Positions 1-8,202 are shown, counted from the first letter of the stretch. The stretch: 55,689 bases of DNA from DATBSK01 sp040902705 (GCA_040902705.1 JBBDWT010000001.1:1-55689), one strand, 5' to 3'. Program-made: numbers and translations. The notes: a model not told the origin generated them from the letters alone.

Positions 1-38
1 GCGGTACGCGAGCTGGGTTTAGAACGTCGCGAGACAGT
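1..38 (+). rRNA. rrl: 23S rRNA, upstream exon (partial, cut by window start)
   Basis: The first 38 bases match the conserved 23S rRNA segment around the peptidyl-transferase centre (helix 93, reading ...GGGTTTAGAACGTCG...GAGACAGT). By my count of E. coli numbering this exon ends at U2604, two bases after A2602. The rRNA is then interrupted by a group I intron and resumes at 768 with TCGGTCCCTATCC, so the joined exons restore the normal bacterial sequence. The upstream part of the gene lies outside the window. Confidence 0.95.
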
Positions 39-767
39 GGATATACGCGCTGTCTGTAAATTCGGCTATATGCTGGAAACACCGAGAATCCTGCGCTACG
101 AGCTCAGTGTCACAGGGGTTTCATACCCTCGTGGCATGAGCCGTGAAAATGCGTCAGGTGCGGTCAATCAGCAGGAAAGGCTCGACGCCTATCTAGCCGG
201 ATTCGTCGACGGAGAAGGGTCATTTCACGTCGCCGTCTGTCGGAGCTCGACCACACGCGCTGGCTTCCAGCTCGTGCCCGAGTTCCACGTCAGCCAGAGT
301 CCCGAGCGTCGGCAGGTCCTCGACCTGCTCCTCGCCCGGTTCGGCTGTGGCCGGATCCAAGAGAACCATCGTGGGTCACGCGACACCACGCTGGTCTTCG
401 TGGTCCGGAGACGACGCGACCTGCTCACGCAGGTCATCCCATTCTTCGAGACGAATCCACTCCTGAGCTCCAAGCACCAAGAGTTCGTCACCTTTGCTTC
501 CATCGTGAGAGCGATGGAAGCCGGCGAGCACCTGGTGCCCTCAGGCTTCGAGGCACTCAAGGCACGCGCACTCACCATGAACGGTGGTGGGCGCTACCGA
601 CGGGTGCACCGAGGGTGAGCGTCGAGAATCCTCAGAGACCATATGCCGAACATCGCGCTGTGGAGGCGCGCAAAGATATGGTCCGACCTGCATGGCGACA
701 TGCAGAGCCAGGCAGAAATGATCTGGCCCCCGCGCGACAACCGGTCGTGCGCGGAGTAACAAGAGTG
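39..767 (+). ncRNA. group I self-splicing intron in 23S rRNA
   Basis: This 729-nt insertion interrupts otherwise normal 23S rRNA. The last seven exon bases (32-38, AGACAGT) pair with an internal guide sequence at 49-55 (GCTGTCT), giving a P1 helix with the hallmark U-G wobble (U38-G49) at the 5' splice site. The intron ends in G (767), as group I introns do. Core sequences are visible. A P-like stretch ATGCTGGAAAC lies near 70-81. TCAGAGACCATAT near 632-644 pairs with ATATGGTC at 676-683, forming an extended P7 within the classic AAGATATGGTCC motif. The style resembles subgroup IB introns of organellar 23S rRNA (recollection, not computed). An endonuclease ORF sits between the core halves. 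Bacterial 23S group I introns are uncommon, and I know of no well-described actinobacterial example at this site. Confidence 0.92.
136..618 (+). CDS. intron-encoded LAGLIDADG homing endonuclease, I-CreI-like
   Basis: A protein of about 160 residues containing a single LAGLIDADG motif (AYLAGFVDGEGSF, starting about 18 residues from the ATG at 136). This is the one-motif architecture of homodimeric enzymes such as I-CreI, which is 163 aa. The order motif - strand-rich DNA-binding core - PFFETNPLLSSKHQEF helix also parallels I-CreI (QPFLKLKQKQANL). The acidic residues of the motif (D, E) that bind catalytic metal are present. The frame is open upstream to a GTG at 37, but that GTG lies in the exon/P1 region, so ATG 136 is preferred. 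The stop at 618 lies just before the 3' intron core. Such enzymes cut intron-less 23S alleles and drive intron homing. The target is inferred to be the exon junction, close to the natural I-CreI site. Confidence 0.88.
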   Translation: MSRENASGAVNQQERLDAYLAGFVDGEGSFHVAVCRSSTTRAGFQLVPEFHVSQSPERRQVLDLLLARFGCGRIQENHRGSRDTTLVFVVRRRRDLLTQVIPFFETNPLLSSKHQEFVTFASIVRAMEAGEHLVPSGFEALKARALTMNGGGRYRRVHRG

Positions 768-1060
<293 letters not shown>

Positions 1061-1224
1061 TCTTTCTTGTTCTCCTGCTGCTTCGGCGGCAGGTGTGACC
1101 GTTGTGCGCTCGTGCTTGCTCTTGAGTCCTTGAGGACTTTGACAACTCGTGGTGGTGTGTCCCGGATCAGGGGCGCGTCGCCACCCATACAGTTCGTGCA
1201 AGACAAAGACTTGAAAGACAGATG
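1061..1224 (+). other. 23S-5S intergenic transcribed spacer
   Basis: About 160 nt between the 23S 3' end and the 5S rRNA. I see no tRNA and no ORF with coding character. It presumably carries processing stems of the rrn transcript. Confidence 0.8.
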
Positions 1225-1342
1225 TTCCGGTGGCAATAGCGGCGGGGCAACACCCGTTCCCATTCCGAACACGGCAGTGAAGACCGCCAGCGCCGATGGT
1301 ACTTGGGGGTAACCCCCCTGGGAGAGTAGGTCGCCGCCGGGC
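1225..1342 (+). rRNA. rrf: 5S rRNA
   Basis: Typical bacterial 5S sequence of about 118 nt with the conserved CCCGTTCCCATTCCGAACAC core and the GAGAGTAGGTCGCCGCC 3' region. The terminal helix I can be drawn: CCGGTGGC (1227-1234) pairs with GCCGCCGG (1333-1340). Exact ends are approximate. Confidence 0.96.
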
Positions 1343-1369
1343 TTTCTCACTGGAACACGTACGACGCGA

Positions 1370-1415
1370 CGAAGCGCCCCGTGCGCGCCCTCGAGGTGCA
1401 GCACCGGGCGCTTCG
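1370..1415 (+). terminator. candidate rrn operon terminator hairpin
   Basis: A long GC-rich inverted repeat lies 28 nt after the 5S gene. CGAAGCGCCC (1370-1379) pairs with GGGCGCTTCG (1406-1415), and an inner GTGC/GCAC pair (1381-1384/1401-1404) continues the stem. No U-tract follows, which is common for high-GC actinobacterial terminators. It precedes the promoter of the next gene. Confidence 0.5.
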
Positions 1416-1470
1416 GCGCGTCCGGGCCCGATCGGGGTCGGTGAACGCCGGTTGTCGCGGACCTGCCGCA

Positions 1471-1476
1471 TACGCT
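1471..1476 (+). promoter_or_regulatory. -10 box of leaderless promoter for the TPR gene
   Basis: TACGCT ends 6 nt before the ATG at 1483. This spacing puts transcription start at the start codon and supports that ATG over upstream in-frame starts, which lie inside the terminator hairpin. Confidence 0.5.
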
Positions 1477-1482
1477 CCGACG

Positions 1483-2169
1483 ATGGCGCCACGCTCCGCA
1501 CCCGAACCTGACGCCAAGCGCCGCCCGCGACGTCGCCGGCGCGCGCCCGGCGATGTCGAGTCGGAGATCGGCGGGCTGGGTGGCCGGCGGGCCGAGTACC
1601 TGCTCGGCCAGCTCATGCAAGCCGCCGATGCGTACGCGCACGACCGCGACTGGGAGGCGCTCCGGGTCATCCGGCCGGTGCGCGACGCGCTCCCCGACGC
1701 GCCGAGCGTCCGCGAGCTCACGGGGCTCGTCCAGTACCGCCTCGGTCACTACCGAGCCGCGGCCAAGGAGCTCGAGGCCTTCGTCGAGCTCACGAACTCC
1801 GTCGAGCAGCACCCCGTCCTCATGGACTGCGCCCGGGCGCAGAAGCGCTGGCGCCGGGTCGACGAGCTCTGGGAGGAGCTCGCGGCGGCGTCACCGGACC
1901 CGGATCTCATGACGGAGGGACGCATCGTCGTCGCCGGCTCGCTCGCCGACCGCGGGCGCCTCGGCGACGCCATCGCGCTGCTCTCGCGGAAGGCCGACGG
2001 CGTGAAGCGCCCCCGACCCGACCACCTCCGCCTCTGGTATGCGCTCGCCGATCTCGAGGAGCGAGCGGGCAACACCGCCCGCGCCCGCGCGCTCTTCGAT
2101 CGCGTCTCCGCCGTCGATCGGGACTTCGCCGACATCGAGGTGCGCCTCCGCGCCATCGGCAGTCGGTAG
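1483..2169 (+). CDS. tetratricopeptide-repeat (TPR) protein
   Basis: A 228-residue helical protein. After a basic, proline-rich N-terminus (RRPRRRRRAPGDVES), repeated helix pairs with TPR character follow (VRELTGLVQYRLGHYRAAAKE, read here as two helices, and later LWYALADLEERAGNTARA). There is no signal peptide or membrane segment. By position it corresponds to the TPR-type protein that precedes the HAD phosphatase-tlyA block in mycobacteria (Rv1691 by recollection), although here two other units intervene. A scaffold role is likely, but no substrate or partner can be read from the sequence. The start is chosen from the ATG preceded by a leaderless -10 box. Confidence 0.75.
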   Translation: MAPRSAPEPDAKRRPRRRRRAPGDVESEIGGLGGRRAEYLLGQLMQAADAYAHDRDWEALRVIRPVRDALPDAPSVRELTGLVQYRLGHYRAAAKELEAFVELTNSVEQHPVLMDCARAQKRWRRVDELWEELAAASPDPDLMTEGRIVVAGSLADRGRLGDAIALLSRKADGVKRPRPDHLRLWYALADLEERAGNTARARALFDRVSAVDRDFADIEVRLRAIGSR

Positions 2170-2285
2170 CCGTCACACCCCCCGCGTACGGTCGGCTCCA
2201 CCTTCCCCGCTCGTTCGCCACTCGCTTCCCCCGACCGCAGCGCAACGCACGACTCGCCCGACGCGCGAGTCGGGGAGGAAGCGTC

Positions 2286-2681
2286 ATGTCCACGAACGCC
2301 GCAACAGCCGCCGTGCCCGACGACACCGTGGTCGGTGTGAACCTCGTCGTCCTGCGGGGCCACGCCTCGGCGCCCCCGGAGGAGAAGCTCCTGCCGTCCG
2401 GCGGCCGGCTCGCCACCCTCTCGGTCCGGGTCCCGGGGCCGGGCGCCCATGCCACATCGGTGCCGGTCGCGGTCTGGGAGCCCGCGGCATGGCTCTCGGA
2501 GATCGATGTCGACGACCCGCTCGTCGTGGTCGGACGGCTCCAGCGCCGGTTCTTCCAGGCGGGCGGCGCGACGGCATCTCGGGTCGAGGTCGTCGCGGCC
2601 CTCGTCGGACGCGGCGGCGACCGTCGTCGCCTCGCCGCCGCCGAGCGTCGCTCGTTCGACGCGCTCACCGGACTCGGGTGA
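2286..2681 (+). CDS. single-stranded DNA-binding (SSB-like) OB-fold protein
   Basis: 131 residues, preceded by a strong ribosome binding site (GGGAGGAAG, 2272-2280). The pattern GVNLVVLRGHASAPPEEK - LATLSVRV - VPVAVWEPA - DDPLVVVGRLQRRFF is that of an SSB OB-fold: a strand opening with V-L-V-G, a central strand, and a ligand strand containing V-G-R-L. It lacks the long glycine-rich acidic tail of canonical SSB, so it is probably a paralogue rather than the housekeeping SSB. It stands alone between the TPR gene and korA. It may help protect DNA during recombination or repair, but this is inferred from family only. Confidence 0.75.
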   Translation: MSTNAATAAVPDDTVVGVNLVVLRGHASAPPEEKLLPSGGRLATLSVRVPGPGAHATSVPVAVWEPAAWLSEIDVDDPLVVVGRLQRRFFQAGGATASRVEVVAALVGRGGDRRRLAAAERRSFDALTGLG

Positions 2682-2737
2682 GCGAGGTGTCTCACGCCGC
2701 GACGCGGCCCGGTCACGGCCGCGCGCGCACGCGACCC

Positions 2738-2743
2738 TATGAT
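2738..2743 (+). promoter_or_regulatory. candidate -10 box upstream of korA
   Basis: TATGAT lies about 70 nt before the korA start. Unlike most promoters in this window it would give a leader of roughly 60 nt. korA has its own GAGGGG ribosome binding site at 2803-2808. No clear -35 element is seen. Confidence 0.35.
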
Positions 2744-2812
2744 GGGAGGAGATCGCCGGGCGCTGCCGCACCGTCGCGTCGCGCCGTGCACACGACACCG
2801 ACGAGGGGACGA

Positions 2813-4681
2813 GTGAACACCGACACCTCAGCGCTCAAGCCCGAACAGCTCGACGAGGTCGTGATCCGATTCGCCGGCGACTCCGGCGATGGCATGCAGC
2901 TCACGGGTGACCGATTCACCGACGTCAGCGCCGCCTTCGGGAACGACCTCGCGACGCTGCCGAACTACCCGGCCGAGATCCGCGCACCCGCAGGCACGAT
3001 CGCCGGCGTGTCGTCGTTCCAGGTGCACATCGCCGACCACGAGATCCTCACGCCGGGCGACATGCCCAGCGTGCTCGTCGCGATGAACCCGGCCGCGCTC
3101 AAGGCGAACATCGGCGAGCTCTCGCCCGGCGGCACGCTCCTCGTGAACTCCGACACCTTCGAGACGCGCAACCTCGAGAAGGCTGGCTACCAGGCGAACC
3201 CGCTCGAGGACGGCGCGCTCGGCGCGTTCCGCGTCGTGCAGGTGCCGATGACGTCGATGACCCTCGAGGCCACCAAGGAGCTCGGGGTGAAGCCCCGCGA
3301 CGCGGAGCGGTCGAAGAACTTCTTCGCGCTCGGCCTGGTCTCCTGGATGTACACGCGACCGGTGGATTCGACCGTCGAGTGGATCGAGACCAAGTTCGCG
3401 AACCGCGAGATGGTGAAGGCGGCGAACCTCGCGGCGTTCACGGCCGGGTACAACTTCGGCGAGACCGCGGAGCTGTTCGACCACCCCTACGCGGTCGCCC
3501 CCGCGAGGCTCGCGCCGGGCCGGTACCGCAACGTCACCGGGAACCTCGCCCTCGCGTACGGGCTCATCGCCGGGGCGCAGCTGGCGAAGCTCCCGATGGT
3601 CTACGCGTCGTACCCGATCACTCCGGCGTCCGACATCCTCCACGAGCTGAGCCGCCACAAGAACTTCGGCATCCGCACCCTGCAGGCCGAGGACGAGATC
3701 GCGGCGATCGGCGTCGCGATCGGTGGCGCGTTCGCCGGCCATCTGGGCGTCACTGCGACCAGCGGGCCGGGCATCGACCTCAAGTCCGAGGCGATGGGCC
3801 TCGCGGTCAGCCTCGAGCTGCCGCTCGTCATCGTCGACGTGCAGCGCGGCGGGCCGTCGACCGGGCTCCCGACGAAGACGGAGCAGGCCGACCTCCTCCT
3901 CGCGATGTACGGACGCCACGGCGAGGCACCGCTGCCGATCGTCGCGTCGCGATCGCCGAGCCACTGCTTCGACGCCGCGTTGGAGGCGGTGCGCATCGCG
4001 CTGAAGTACCGCACGCCGGTGATCCTGCTGACCGACGGCTATCTCGGCAACGGTGCCGAGCCCTGGCTGCTGCCGGACGTCGACGCGCTGCCCGACATCT
4101 CGGTCCCGTTCGCGACCGAGCCGAACCACACCGACGCCGACGGCACGACCACGTTCTGGCCGTACCTGCGCGACGAGGAGACCCTCGCCCGTCCGTGGGC
4201 GATCCCGGGCACCCCCGGCCTGCAGCACCGCATCGGCGGCATCGAGAAGCAGGACGGCACCGGCAACATCAACTACGACCCCGAGAACCACGAGCGCATG
4301 GTCCGGCTGCGCCAGGAGAAGGTCGACCGGATCGCGAACGACATCCCCGCCGTCGAGCTCGACGACCCCGACGGCGCGGAGCTGCTCGTGCTGGGCTGGG
4401 GGAGCACGTGGGGCGTCGCGCAGCAGGCAGTGCGACAGGCGCGCGACCGCGGGATGAACGTCGCGCACGCGCATCTCGTGCACCTGAACCCCTTCCCCCG
4501 AAACCTCGGTGACGTGCTCGGGCGCTACGAGCGCGTCCTGGTCCCGGAGATGAACCTCGGCCAGCTCTCGAGGCTGGTGCGCGCCGAGTACCTGGTCGAC
4601 GCGCGGACCTTGTCGAAGGTCCGGGGCCTGCCCTTCCGTGCCGCCGAGATCGAGACCGCGATCGAGGAGATGGTGAAGTGA
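2813..4681 (+). CDS. korA: 2-oxoacid:ferredoxin oxidoreductase, alpha(gamma-fused) subunit
   Basis: A 622-residue protein that with KorB forms a CoA-dependent 2-oxoacid (probably 2-oxoglutarate) ferredoxin oxidoreductase. This replaces 2-oxoglutarate dehydrogenase in the TCA cycle and passes electrons to ferredoxin. The N-terminal third is the gamma domain (VIRFAGDSGDGMQLTGDRF, residues about 14-32). The pyrimidine-binding alpha domain follows (YPITPASDILHELSRHK; TSGPGIDLKSEAMGLAVSLE), then the C-terminal transketolase-like domain. The frame is open far upstream, but the GTG at 2813 with GAGGGG four bases before it gives the family-typical N-terminus. The stop overlaps the korB start by four bases, indicating translational coupling. 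Substrate preference cannot be fixed from sequence alone, and a pyruvate-type enzyme is the alternative. Confidence 0.93.
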   Translation: MNTDTSALKPEQLDEVVIRFAGDSGDGMQLTGDRFTDVSAAFGNDLATLPNYPAEIRAPAGTIAGVSSFQVHIADHEILTPGDMPSVLVAMNPAALKANIGELSPGGTLLVNSDTFETRNLEKAGYQANPLEDGALGAFRVVQVPMTSMTLEATKELGVKPRDAERSKNFFALGLVSWMYTRPVDSTVEWIETKFANREMVKAANLAAFTAGYNFGETAELFDHPYAVAPARLAPGRYRNVTGNLALAYGLIAGAQLAKLPMVYASYPITPASDILHELSRHKNFGIRTLQAEDEIAAIGVAIGGAFAGHLGVTATSGPGIDLKSEAMGLAVSLELPLVIVDVQRGGPSTGLPTKTEQADLLLAMYGRHGEAPLPIVASRSPSHCFDAALEAVRIALKYRTPVILLTDGYLGNGAEPWLLPDVDALPDISVPFATEPNHTDADGTTTFWPYLRDEETLARPWAIPGTPGLQHRIGGIEKQDGTGNINYDPENHERMVRLRQEKVDRIANDIPAVELDDPDGAELLVLGWGSTWGVAQQAVRQARDRGMNVAHAHLVHLNPFPRNLGDVLGRYERVLVPEMNLGQLSRLVRAEYLVDARTLSKVRGLPFRAAEIETAIEEMVK

Positions 4682-5706
4682 GCGAACCGGAGGCCGGCAC
4701 GGCCGTCACCATGACCCGCAAGGACTTCCAGAGCGACCAGGAGGTCCGCTGGTGCCCGGGCTGCGGTGACTACTCGATCCTCGCCGCGATGCAGCTGCTG
4801 TTCGCCGAGCTCGGTGTGAAGCCCGAGAACCAGGTGTTCGTGTCCGGGATCGGCTGCGCGGCGCGGCTTCCCTACTACATGAACGTGTACGGGCTCCACA
4901 GCATCCACGGCCGCGCGCCGGCCATCGCGACGGGCGTCGCGCTGGCCCGACCCGACCTCGACGTATGGGTCATCGGCGGCGACGGCGACGCGCTCTCGAT
5001 CGGCGGCAACCACCTCATCCACTCGCTGCGCCGCAACGTGAACCTCAAGATGGTGATGTTCAACAACCAGATCTACGGCCTCACCAAGGGCCAGTACTCG
5101 CCGACGAGCGAGGTCGGCAAGGTCACCAAGTCGTCGCCCTTCGGGTCGCTCGACACACCGTTCAACCCGGTCTCGCTCGCTCTCGGTGCCGAGGCGACGT
5201 TCGTGGCCCGCACGCACGACATGGACCGCGCCAGCATGATGGACGCCATGCGGCGCGCGCACGAGCACCGCGGCGCGTCGTTCGTCGAGATCTACCAGAA
5301 CTGCAACGTGTTCAACGACGGCGCGTTCGGCGCGATCACGGCGAAGGACGCTCGGGCCGACATGATCATCCAGCTGAAGCACGGTGAGCCGATCCGGTTC
5401 GGTGCCGACCACCAGCACGGCGTGGCGCTCAACGAGTTCGGAGAGTGCGAGATCGTCGACGTGGCGGGCAACGAGTCACGGCTCCTCGTGCACGACGAGC
5501 ACCGCGAGGACCCGGCGCTCGCATTCGCGCTGTCGCGCCTCGCGGCCGGGCCGAGCATGCCGACGCCGATGGGCGTCTTCCGAGACGTCGACCGTCCGAG
5601 CTACGAGGCCGCCGTGCAGGAGCAGCTGGCGGAGGCGTCCGAGCGTCAGGGACCCGGCGATCTCCGCGCGCTGCTCGCATCCGGTGGCACCTGGGACGTG
5701 ACGTAG
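4678..5706 (+). CDS. korB: 2-oxoacid:ferredoxin oxidoreductase, beta subunit
   Basis: 342 residues starting at a GTG that overlaps the korA stop (GTGA). It is the thiamine-diphosphate-binding subunit. WCPGCGDYSI (about residues 25-34) and GIGCAARLPYY are the conserved cysteine-containing segments for the iron-sulfur cluster and active site, and GGDGDALSIGGNH followed by NNQIYGLTKGQ is the ThDP/Mg motif. The length is typical for KorB. There is no ferredoxin-like delta subunit gene nearby, so the enzyme is the two-subunit type as in mycobacterial KGOR. The next gene runs in the opposite direction. Confidence 0.94.
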   Translation: MSEPEAGTAVTMTRKDFQSDQEVRWCPGCGDYSILAAMQLLFAELGVKPENQVFVSGIGCAARLPYYMNVYGLHSIHGRAPAIATGVALARPDLDVWVIGGDGDALSIGGNHLIHSLRRNVNLKMVMFNNQIYGLTKGQYSPTSEVGKVTKSSPFGSLDTPFNPVSLALGAEATFVARTHDMDRASMMDAMRRAHEHRGASFVEIYQNCNVFNDGAFGAITAKDARADMIIQLKHGEPIRFGADHQHGVALNEFGECEIVDVAGNESRLLVHDEHREDPALAFALSRLAAGPSMPTPMGVFRDVDRPSYEAAVQEQLAEASERQGPGDLRALLASGGTWDVT

Positions 5707-5728
5707 CCCGACCGAGGGCCACCGTGCA

Positions 5729-6952
5729 TCACTCGTCGAGTGAGCGCATCACCATGCCCGTGCGGGGCTTCGGCGCGAAGTAGGTCGTCTTCTCCGGCAT
5801 GCGCACACCCGCGTCGGCCGCGGCGCCGATCGCATCGATAGGTGCAGGGCGCAGGAGGATCGCCGCGTCGGCGTCGCCGGTCGCCACCGCGTGGCTGACC
5901 GCGACCACGTCGTTGCGGTACGCGAGCGTCGCGTCGTCACCGAGCAACGGCTTCACCGCAACGTCGAAGCGAGCGGCATCCACGTCGCGCAGGCACTCCG
6001 GGAGCTCGGCGTCGAGCACCTGCTCCTGGGTCGCGTCGGGCGCGAGGAGCGCGAGCCCGTCGCGGTCGATCAGCCCGAGCGCGCGGCGGGCAGCCATCTC
6101 GTCGAGCAGCGCGGCGACACCCGCATCGTTCGCGGCACCGGCATCCCTGATCGTGAACGCGCCCGCGAGCCGCTCGCGCAGGTCGGCCGGGCCCCCGCGC
6201 ACGACTCGGTGGAACGGGCGGACGTCGAGCTGCGCGTCGTCGAGCTCCACGACGAGGCAGAGGATGGCGTCGGACCCCGACGATGCCGACTCGGCGCGGT
6301 AGGTGCACGCGGTCTCGAACCGATGGTGGCCGTCCGCCAGCACGACGGGCCGGGAGCGGACCACCGCGCGGACCTTCTCGATCCGCTCGGGGTCGTCGAT
6401 CAGGCCGATCTCGTGGCGGACGCCGGCTCCGTCGGTCGCCCACGCGACGGCCGGGACGTCAGCCGCGAGCTCCGTGAGGCCGACGGCGAGGCTCAGGCCC
6501 CAGATCGGGTCGAAGTTCGCGCGCGTGGCGCGGAGGAGCGCCAGGCGGTCGCTCTTCGCCTTCGGCAGCGTCCGCTCGTGGGGGAGCACGTCGCCCGTCG
6601 CCGGGTCGGGCGGCAGCCCGAGCGCACCGATCACGCCGATCGTGCGGTGCGTGGCGCCGCCGGGCAGGGGCGCGTCCATCCGGTACGCGTAGAGGAGTGG
6701 CGCGGTGTCGGCCACGAGCACTCCGCGGGCGCGCCAGTCCGCGAGCGCCGCGGCGGCTGCCGCGTAGGGGTCACCCCCGCCGGACGGGTCCTCGGGAAGG
6801 ATCAGGTGCACCGCGTTGGTGCTCGCGCTCGCAGCCAGCGCGTCACGCTCCGCGGGTTCGATCACGTCGTAGGGTGGCGCCGTCACGGCGGTGAGATCCG
6901 GTCCGGTCGTGTAGCGCAGCCCGCGGAACGGCGCGAGGTCGGGCACGGGCAC
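5729..6952 (-). CDS. DUF1015 family protein (SerK-related fold)
   Basis: 407 residues. The family signature is clear: PFRGLRYTTG near the N-terminus, TAPPYDVI, LPHERTLPKAKSDRL and the highly conserved ADGHHRFETA segment around residue 200. DUF1015 proteins share a ParB/sulfiredoxin-like fold with archaeal free serine kinase SerK, and the bacterial members are mostly uncharacterised. Kinase-like activity on a small molecule is therefore possible but not shown. The gene converges on korB with a 22-nt gap and diverges from the small ORF/HAD operon. Two GTG codons in tandem (6952 and 6946) are possible starts. No signal peptide or membrane segment is visible. Confidence 0.85.
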   Translation of the reverse strand: MPVPDLAPFRGLRYTTGPDLTAVTAPPYDVIEPAERDALAASASTNAVHLILPEDPSGGGDPYAAAAAALADWRARGVLVADTAPLLYAYRMDAPLPGGATHRTIGVIGALGLPPDPATGDVLPHERTLPKAKSDRLALLRATRANFDPIWGLSLAVGLTELAADVPAVAWATDGAGVRHEIGLIDDPERIEKVRAVVRSRPVVLADGHHRFETACTYRAESASSGSDAILCLVVELDDAQLDVRPFHRVVRGGPADLRERLAGAFTIRDAGAANDAGVAALLDEMAARRALGLIDRDGLALLAPDATQEQVLDAELPECLRDVDAARFDVAVKPLLGDDATLAYRNDVVAVSHAVATGDADAAILLRPAPIDAIGAAADAGVRMPEKTTYFAPKPRTGMVMRSLDE

Positions 6953-7122
6953 GTCGCTTTCGTCCGGCGTCGGGCGGGGTGAGCAGGATCGTGGACACCA
7001 GACCCGCGAGGGCTGGCGGCGCCGATTGTCGCACGACCCCGGGAGTCACCGGCGCATCCGGCCGCCGAGCCGGGTCAAGGAGCCAGGGTCGAGGGAGCCG
7101 GGTCGAGGAGAAGGATCGGATC

Positions 7123-7224
7123 GTGAGCAACAACCGGAGCGGTGCCCACCTCGAGCTCGCCGTCGCGACGCGCCCGCTCGAGGAGCACCGGGAGGCACTG
7201 GCCGAGACCGGTGAGTCGCCGTGA
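7123..7224 (+). CDS. 33-residue ORF with strong RBS, coupled to the HAD gene
   Basis: A short reading frame (start MSNNRSGAHLELAVATR, end GESP) begins at a GTG with an excellent ribosome binding site (GGAGAAGG, 7107-7114, 8-nt spacing). It ends in a TGA that overlaps the GTG of the HAD phosphatase gene by four bases. The arrangement suggests a leader peptide or small protein that couples translation of the downstream operon. I do not recognise the peptide. The DNA just upstream (7055-7105) has three imperfect GAGCCGGGTC repeats. Confidence 0.5.
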   Translation: MSNNRSGAHLELAVATRPLEEHREALAETGESP

Positions 7225-8042
7225 GGTCCCGGGGACGGGCTGCGCCGGTCGTCTGCTGCGACCTCGACGGCGTCCTGTGGCGCGGCGACGAGCCGATCCC
7301 GGGGTCGGCCGACGCCATCGCTGCGCTGCGCGACGCGGGGCTCCGGGTCGGCTTCGTCTCGAACAACTCGAGTCAGCCCGTCGCCACCGTCGTCGCGAAG
7401 CTCGAGGGCCTCGGGATCGCCGCGACGGTCGACGACGTCCTGACCAGCGCGCATGCGGCTGCCGCGCTGCTGGCCCACACGCTGTCACCGGGGGCTCGGG
7501 TCCTCGCCTGTGCCGGGCCCGGGGTGGTCGAGGCGCTGGCCGAGGTCGGCCTGGCGCCCGTCGCCGAGCCGCCCGTCGAGGCGGTCGTCGTCGGGTTCCA
7601 CCGGGGCTTCGACTTCGACGAGCTCGACCGCGCGTCGAGCGCGGTGCGCGACGGCGCGCGGTTCGTCGCGACCAACCTCGACGCGACCTATCCCGTCCCC
7701 GGCGGGATGCTGCCCGGGACGGGGGCGATCACCGCCGCGGTCGCCGTCGCCTCGGGCCGGGCCCCCGAGGTGGCCGGCAAGCCGGAGGCCCCGACGGTCG
7801 CGCTCGTGCGGGAGCGCTTCGGCGACTCGGGGGTCGTGGTGGGCGATCGGCCGTCGTCCGACGGTGCGCTCGCGGGTGCGCTCGGGTGGCCGTTCGCGCT
7901 CGTGCTGTCGGGGGTGACGGCAGCCCCGCCGCCGCCCGGCGGTGAGGCGATCCCCGAGCCCCGGCCGGCCTTCGTCGAGGCCGATCTGCGAGCGCTGGCC
8001 CCGGCGCTGATCGCGCAGTTCGCGACTCCCGCACGCGCGTGA
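7221..8042 (+). CDS. HAD-superfamily hydrolase, subfamily IIA (NagD-like)
   Basis: 273 residues. Motif I is CCDLDGVLWRG (nucleophile Asp at about residue 14), motif II is VSNNSSQP, and the C-terminal motif III/IV region includes AGKPEAPTVALV and VVGDRPSSDGALAGALGWP, as in NagD/PNPase-type phosphatases with a C2 cap domain. This fits a cytoplasmic phosphatase acting on a phosphorylated metabolite, and the mycobacterial neighbour of tlyA (Rv1692) has been described as a glycerol-phosphate phosphatase. The GTG start overlaps the 33-residue ORF. The gene ends about 160 nt before tlyA, and that interval contains a 10-N gap. Confidence 0.88.
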   Translation: MRSRGRAAPVVCCDLDGVLWRGDEPIPGSADAIAALRDAGLRVGFVSNNSSQPVATVVAKLEGLGIAATVDDVLTSAHAAAALLAHTLSPGARVLACAGPGVVEALAEVGLAPVAEPPVEAVVVGFHRGFDFDELDRASSAVRDGARFVATNLDATYPVPGGMLPGTGAITAAVAVASGRAPEVAGKPEAPTVALVRERFGDSGVVVGDRPSSDGALAGALGWPFALVLSGVTAAPPPPGGEAIPEPRPAFVEADLRALAPALIAQFATPARA

Positions 8043-8091
8043 TCGCCGGGGGGCTGATCGTCGGACGACCCGGCCCGGGGGGCCCGGAGGG

Positions 8092-8101
8092 NNNNNNNNN
8101 N
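8092..8101. other. 10-N assembly gap
   Basis: Ten undetermined bases between the HAD gene and tlyA, bordered on the left by a very GC-rich palindromic stretch (CCCGGCCCGGGGGGCCCGG). I see no matching overlap across the gap. It lies outside both coding regions. Confidence 0.9.
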
Positions 8102-8189
8102 ACGTGCGCCCACGTCCAGCCACCCGTTCACGGGCCCGCTCACCGGCCCGCTCACCGGCGCCACCGCGTCGGCGAACCGACCGCACGCG

Positions 8190-8195
8190 TATCCT
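8190..8195 (+). promoter_or_regulatory. -10 box of leaderless promoter for tlyA
   Basis: TATCCT lies 7 nt before the GTG at 8203. It fixes the tlyA start and implies a leaderless transcript for tlyA-nadK-recN-steA. Confidence 0.5.
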
Positions 8196-8202
8196 CGTTG
8201 TT

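Noticed and set aside
1296..1511. Small ORF overlapping the 5S rRNA 3' end
   Set aside because: It overlaps structural RNA and the terminator hairpin, has no RBS, and its composition is that of non-coding GC-rich DNA.
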